From BA4 sp044376575 (GTDB lineage Bacteria > Bacteroidota > Bacteroidia > CAIKAF01), in the NCBI GenBank assembly GCA_044376575.1, contig JBILKR010000023.1, positions 1-29,137 on the forward strand: DNA of 29,137 bases. Direction: 5' to 3'. A program made the translations under genes and the position numbers. Positions 25,627 through 29,137 of this stretch are shown piece after piece (the stretch's first letter is position 1; each line of letters opens with the position of its first letter). The notes under the pieces are model-generated. The model had not been told where the DNA came from and did no database searches. It worked only from the letters and a program-made list of their open reading frames with translations.

Positions 25627-26590
25627 TTGTCGATGTGCGTGCTTTGATTCTGTATGTATTTCTATCGGGTGAATTTCTTGCAATCATTTCTGCCATAAAT
25701 CCGGCCAAAAATAATTGTGTTCCCAATACTACCATCACTAGCGAAATATAAAACAATGGATCCTGTGTAATTAGTCGAAGTCGAACACCGTTATATTCAG
25801 CCCATAGTTTGTGCACTCCCATCCATGCGGTAAACAAGAATCCTGCAAAGAACATGATGCTGCCCAGTAATCCGAACAGGTGCATGGGTTTTTTACCGAA
25901 ACGCGAAACAAAAGTGATGGATAATAAATCTAAAAATCCATTGATAAATCTTTCTAATCCGAATTTTGTTGTACCATATTTTCTGGCCTGATGTTGTACA
26001 GCTTTTTCTCCAATCTTTTTAAATCCTGCCCATTTGGCAATCACAGGAATATAACGATGCATTTCGCCATAAACTTCAATGCTTTTAACAACTTCGTATC
26101 TGTATGCTTTTAATCCGCAATTGAAATCATGAAGGTGTATGCCTGATAATTTTCTTGTAGCCCAGTTGAATAATTTGGTAGGAATGGTTTTGGTGATGGG
26201 GTCGTATCTTTTTTTCTTCCAACCTGAAATCAAATCGTATCCGTCTTCCTTGATTAATTTGTATAGATCAGGAATTTCATCAGGACTGTCCTGTAAGTCT
26301 GCATCCATGGTAATTACTACAGAACCGTTGCAATGCTCAAACCCTGTATTCAGTGCTGCTGATTTGCCGTAATTCCTTCTGAATGATATTCCGATAACCT
26401 GTGGATGAATTGTAGCAAGTGATTCAATCACTTCCCATGATTTATCATTACTTCCATCGTCAACAAAAATGATTTCATAGGAAAATCCATTCTCATCCAT
26501 TACCTGTTTGATCCAACTGGTTAGTTCAGGAAGAGATTCTTCTTCATTATACAATGGAACAACAACCGATATGTCAATTTTATTTGCCAT
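25619..26590 (-). CDS. Polyprenyl-phosphate glycosyltransferase (GT2, ArnC/GtrB-like)
   Basis: Such enzymes move a sugar from a nucleotide donor to undecaprenyl phosphate on the inner face of the membrane. The product is 323 aa from ATG 26590; ATG 26596 would add two residues. The domain starts SVVVPLYNEEESLPEL. FVDDGSNDKSW and MDADLQDSPDEI (donor and metal site) follow, with the family region FRRNYGKSAALNTGFE between them. Two membrane helices at about 235-258 and 272-298 are typical of the GtrB/DPMS type. It overlaps the start of the next GT gene, indicating one operon, and follows the DUF4199 gene by 22 bp. Confidence 0.92.
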   Translation of the reverse strand: MANKIDISVVVPLYNEEESLPELTSWIKQVMDENGFSYEIIFVDDGSNDKSWEVIESLATIHPQVIGISFRRNYGKSAALNTGFEHCNGSVVITMDADLQDSPDEIPDLYKLIKEDGYDLISGWKKKRYDPITKTIPTKLFNWATRKLSGIHLHDFNCGLKAYRYEVVKSIEVYGEMHRYIPVIAKWAGFKKIGEKAVQHQARKYGTTKFGLERFINGFLDLLSITFVSRFGKKPMHLFGLLGSIMFFAGFLFTAWMGVHKLWAEYNGVRLRLITQDPLFYISLVMVVLGTQLFLAGFMAEMIARNSPDRNTYRIKARTSTSE

Positions 26591-26612
26591 CAACATTTTA
26601 ATCTAAACAAAG

Positions 26613-27155
26613 TTAGGAAGTTATTTCATTTTCTGTGTTACTCACCTTTTTTTTAGGCGATTTCATAATGAATGCCAATATAACGGATAATATTGCCCCT
26701 CCAATCAGTTGCATATTAAATTCCATCATTCCAACAGATGTGGCATTGAGCTGATTCCTAAAATCTTCATAATTGGCGGGCAGAAGTGGAATTGTTTCTC
26801 CTCTTTTTTTCGCTTCATTCAACAATGTATTTAACTGATCAAAATACTGATCAATGATGCCTTCGCCTGTCCACATAATGGTTAGATATACTAAAATACC
26901 TTTTAATGAAGACATCACAAAAGAGGTTGTAAAACCGGTATAGAAAGCACGTTGAAAATTCATTTCACCCGCCGGAATATTTTTTTTAACGGATCGAATG
27001 GCAAGAAAAATAAAAAGTATGGGAATCCAGATGCCAAGGTATCTCCAGTTGAGCATGGGGCTGAGTCCTATTGTATATAAACCCATATACAACCCAAAAC
27101 TTATTAGTCCGGCAAGGGTTCCCATGTTTAAAGATGTGATGTAATGTGTTTTCAT
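26613..27155 (-). CDS. DUF4199 integral membrane protein
   Basis: The product is 180 aa. Four hydrophobic helices are visible: about 10-31, 40-54, 70-95 and 145-165. Between the last two lies a periplasmic or cytoplasmic loop (IIDQYFDQLNTLLNEAKKRG). The pattern of AGEMNFQRAFYTGF followed by a charged C-terminus fits DUF4199, a Bacteroidota family of unknown role. It is commonly found directly upstream of a polyprenyl-phosphate glycosyltransferase, as here, hinting at a shared role at the membrane. It heads the three-gene minus-strand run. Confidence 0.88.
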   Translation of the reverse strand: MKTHYITSLNMGTLAGLISFGLYMGLYTIGLSPMLNWRYLGIWIPILFIFLAIRSVKKNIPAGEMNFQRAFYTGFTTSFVMSSLKGILVYLTIMWTGEGIIDQYFDQLNTLLNEAKKRGETIPLLPANYEDFRNQLNATSVGMMEFNMQLIGGAILSVILAFIMKSPKKKVSNTENEITS

Positions 27156-27168
27156 TTGAATAAAATAC

Positions 27169-27188
27169 TTTGTAAAAGTACTTACAAA
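27169..27188. promoter_or_regulatory. Imperfect inverted repeat upstream of the DUF4199 gene
   Basis: TTTGTAA (27169) and TTACAAA (27182) flank a short centre containing the palindrome AAGTACTT. It ends 14 bp from the DUF4199 ATG and could be an operator, or overlap the promoter (minus-strand TACTTTTA is a 7/8 match to the -7 box). No partner site is known. Confidence 0.3.
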
Positions 27189-27258
27189 AGCTGAATTTCC
27201 TTTTACTACTTATGTAATACAGTTTTTTAATTGTAGTGTATCTGTAAAAGATTTTCCT

Positions 27259-27266
27259 TATTTTTG
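27259..27266 (+). promoter_or_regulatory. -7 box of the SRP RNA gene
   Basis: TATTTTTG is a perfect match to TAnnTTTG and ends 4 bp before the first paired base of the SRP RNA (27270). The nearest TTG (27231) is 25 bp upstream, longer than the usual 19, so the -33 element is unclear. Confidence 0.55.
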
Positions 27267-27269
27267 CGC

Positions 27270-27368
27270 GGGGTAAGTCTTATACGATCAGCTCCCTTTG
27301 AACTCCCCCAGGACCGGAAGGTAGCAAGGGTAAAAGGTTGTAGCGGTGCGATGTAAGTAACTTACCCC
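27270..27368 (+). ncRNA. ffs: Signal recognition particle RNA, small bacterial type
   Basis: This is the RNA scaffold that binds Ffh and targets nascent membrane proteins. The conserved domain IV is unmistakable: CCCCCAGGACCGGAAGGTAG and then GCAAGGG, with the GGAA tetraloop. The ends pair as GGGGTAAGT (27270-27278) with ACTTACCCC (27360-27368), defining an RNA of about 99 nt without an Alu domain. A T5 tract follows (27369-27373), so the closing stem may double as terminator. A perfect -7 box sits 4 bp upstream. The 3' arm overlaps the last codons of rsmI, which is on the opposite strand. Confidence 0.93.
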
Positions 27369-28072
27369 TTTTTATTTTCTTCTTTTTCAGTTTTCTCAAA
27401 CTGTTTTTTCCCTTCCACCACCATTACAAATTCTCCTTTAGGTGCATGTGCTGTAAAATGAGCCAAGAGTTCATCGACAGTTCCCCGCTTTGTTTCGTGA
27501 TATATTTTTGAAATTTCACGACTTACTGATGCATTGCGGTTTGCTCCGAAATACTCCTTAAACTCTTCTAGCGCTTTCACTACGCGAAAAGGTGATTCAT
27601 AAAAAATCATCGTTCTTTCTTCGTCGATTAACTCTTTCAGTCTTTTTTGTCTTCCTTTTTTATGTGGCAGAAATCCTTCAAATACAAATTTATCTGAAGG
27701 CAATCCTGATTGCACAAGTGCAGGTACAAAAGCAGTTGCACCGGGTAAACATTCAATCTCAATATCGTTTTCAACACAGGCACGAACCAGTAAAAACGCA
27801 GGATCAGAAATGCCCGGTGTTCCGGCATCAGATATCATTCCGATGGTTTGACCGGTTTGTAGCATATCAATAATCTTGGATAGCGCATGGTGCTCATTGT
27901 GCTGATGAAAGCTCATCATTTTTTTTTCGATACCAAGATGTTGTAATAACTTGGAAGATTGTCGTGTATCTTCAGCAAGAATAATATCCACTTCTTTCAA
28001 TAAGCGGATTGCACGTAGTGTGATGTCTTCCAGATTACCAACAGGTGTGGGGATGATGTATAGTTTTGACAT
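27362..28072 (-). CDS. rsmI: 16S rRNA (cytidine(1402)-2'-O)-methyltransferase
   Basis: RsmI uses S-adenosylmethionine to 2'-O-methylate C1402 in the decoding centre of 16S rRNA. The product is 236 aa; many relatives are 270-290 aa, so it lacks the extra C-terminal domain. The tetrapyrrole methylase-like fold is clear: YIIPTPVGNLEDITLRA, LAEDTRQSSKLL, ISDAGTPGISDPA, LPGATAFVPALVQSG and FEGFLPHKKGRQK. The charged C-terminus (KKQFEKTEKEENKKG) and stop codon lie partly within the SRP RNA 3' arm. It starts 5 bp after the M28 peptidase stop, so the two share a transcript. Confidence 0.96.
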   Translation of the reverse strand: MSKLYIIPTPVGNLEDITLRAIRLLKEVDIILAEDTRQSSKLLQHLGIEKKMMSFHQHNEHHALSKIIDMLQTGQTIGMISDAGTPGISDPAFLLVRACVENDIEIECLPGATAFVPALVQSGLPSDKFVFEGFLPHKKGRQKRLKELIDEERTMIFYESPFRVVKALEEFKEYFGANRNASVSREISKIYHETKRGTVDELLAHFTAHAPKGEFVMVVEGKKQFEKTEKEENKKG

Positions 28073-28077
28073 GGTAA

Positions 28078-29137
28078 TCAGTATTGTTGAATCAATGTTG
28101 TAAACAAGGTAAACAAGTCGTCGAACTCAGTTAAAGGCAATGTTTCTGAACGGTCTAACGGATCATGATAGGCTTTGATGCCACCCATAGTATAAATAAA
28201 TACAGCAGGAACATCATATTCTGTAAAGTAATAATGATCACTGTTCGGCGCATTTTTTCTTTCTTTGATTTGAGAGATTAGTCCAAACTGATCATTGATT
28301 TTTTTCATTTCATTAAATATTCTTTTCTCTTCTGTGGCATTCACCACTGTGATGCCTTCATCACCCGTTCCCATCAGATCAAGGTTTAATAACATGCGGA
28401 TTTTTTTTAATGGAAATATGGGATTCATGGTGTAATGCTTCGACCCGATGAGTCCTGCTTCTTCTCCGCCAAATGCAATGAATGCTACCGAATATTTTGG
28501 TGGATGCGCTGCAAAATAATTGGCAAGAGAAAGCATCATCGCTGTGCCGCTTGCATTGTCATTTGCTCCGGGAAAATAGGTCTGCTTTCCAATACCCCCC
28601 AAATGATCGTAATGCGCAGTAACTACAATAAACGAATCAGGTTCTATTTTACCGGGGATAAAAGCAATTACATTTTGTGATTCATGTGAACCTTTTCGTT
28701 CACTTAGGATATGCAGTGTGATTTTTTTATTTTTTCTGCTGATGTTTCCCCTTACAATATCCAGTTGAGCGTGGCTTAACTGCGTTTGAGAAACTGACCA
28801 TGTAATTTTATCCTTGATACGGATAATTCCTTTTGCACCATAAGGATTCAGTGCGACCTGCTGAATAATTTTTTTATGATCCTCATCTGTAATTCCTTTT
28901 TCATCAATTACGATAAACAGTTCTTTGAACTTTTGTTTCGCAAATTTTTTATAGTATTTGGGATTCGACACGGTCTGACTGTCGAGCCAGGTAATTGCAT
29001 ATGTTCCTTTGATTGTTGGGCAACCGGGAGCAGGAACTACTTCATTTCCAATTCCTAAATTCTGCTGATCAACCAATACAAATGCAGTGTCAGGAAATGT
29101 ATTTACAGCAAAAGAAAACTCCTGAAAATATAAAGGT
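28078..29137 (-). CDS. M28 family zinc aminopeptidase, N-terminus beyond the window
   Basis: M28 enzymes are di-zinc exopeptidases, usually secreted. The frame stays open to base 29137 with no start codon, so the 5' end lies outside. The visible 353 residues include a PA-like region and then the catalytic domain. Metal and catalytic motifs are complete: TAHYDHLGG (His ligand, catalytic Asp), GANDNASG (bridging Asp), GGEEAGLIGSKHY (catalytic and ligand Glu), LDLMGTG (Asp) and NSDHYYF (His). It is therefore predicted active, probably in the periplasm or outside, although the signal peptide cannot be seen. It is followed 5 bp later by rsmI. Confidence 0.92.
   Translation of the reverse strand, partial: PLYFQEFSFAVNTFPDTAFVLVDQQNLGIGNEVVPAPGCPTIKGTYAITWLDSQTVSNPKYYKKFAKQKFKELFIVIDEKGITDEDHKKIIQQVALNPYGAKGIIRIKDKITWSVSQTQLSHAQLDIVRGNISRKNKKITLHILSERKGSHESQNVIAFIPGKIEPDSFIVVTAHYDHLGGIGKQTYFPGANDNASGTAMMLSLANYFAAHPPKYSVAFIAFGGEEAGLIGSKHYTMNPIFPLKKIRMLLNLDLMGTGDEGITVVNATEEKRIFNEMKKINDQFGLISQIKERKNAPNSDHYYFTEYDVPAVFIYTMGGIKAYHDPLDRSETLPLTEFDDLFTLFTTLIQQY

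Noticed and set aside
25627..25683. Longer N-terminus starting with TTG for the first glycosyltransferase
   Set aside because: It overlaps the preceding gene by 65 bp, has a low-complexity His-rich tail, and a GTG start lies right at the upstream stop codon.
1..29137. tRNA, rRNA, prophage, toxin-antitoxin or anti-phage defence genes
   Set aside because: Looked for on both strands through sequence hallmarks and gene content; none was seen.

Overview
The window is a 29.1 kb, AT-rich chromosomal segment from a member of the Bacteroidota, most likely in the Chitinophagales/Sphingobacteriales range (this placement is inferred). The evidence is the set of families DUF2911, DUF3467, DUF4199 and GWxTD, a C-terminal type IX secretion sorting domain, a GH3-serine hydrolase fusion, and several sites matching the Bacteroidota promoter box TAnnTTTG. 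Shine-Dalgarno sequences are scarce, as is usual for the phylum. No transposase, integrase, phage gene, CRISPR array, tRNA or rRNA was recognised, and no full-length gene appears broken.

Layout. 1-1463: 3' part of priA (+), ending 4 bp from the convergent icd (-). 3070-4357: a DUF2911/TPR secreted protein and a small lipoprotein (+). 4366-11318: a long minus-strand run read from the right as a coiled-coil protein, zapA, rny, a membrane protein, rsmD, coaD, a thioredoxin-fold protein and a GWxTD protein. The first six are closely spaced and link cell division, RNA turnover, ribosome modification and CoA synthesis. 11420-13141: secreted M23 peptidase (+), divergent from the zap run. 13145-14164: gpsA (-). 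14236-16318: metallophosphoesterase, a conserved unknown and a hotdog thioesterase (+). 16489-19458: GH3-serine hydrolase fusion (-). 19747-22242: penicillin acylase-family protein and a DUF3467 protein (+). 22243-22609: non-coding repeat patch. 22608-24547: DUF3817 membrane protein and a secreted SGNH hydrolase (-). 24613-27155: two family 2 glycosyltransferases and a DUF4199 membrane protein (-). 27270-27368: small SRP RNA (+), overlapping the end of rsmI. 27362-29137: rsmI and a 5'-incomplete M28 peptidase (-).

Most of this is housekeeping and cell-envelope content: murein hydrolysis, glycosyl transfer to lipid carriers, secreted hydrolases, and rRNA methylation by RsmD and RsmI. I see no convincing undescribed multi-gene system. 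The points most worth a second look are the mosaic repeat patch at 22.2-22.6 kb, the SRP RNA/rsmI overlap, an isocitrate dehydrogenase carrying NAD-type cofactor residues, a thioredoxin-fold protein with its cysteine pair in a different place, and a coiled-coil gene directly upstream of zapA.
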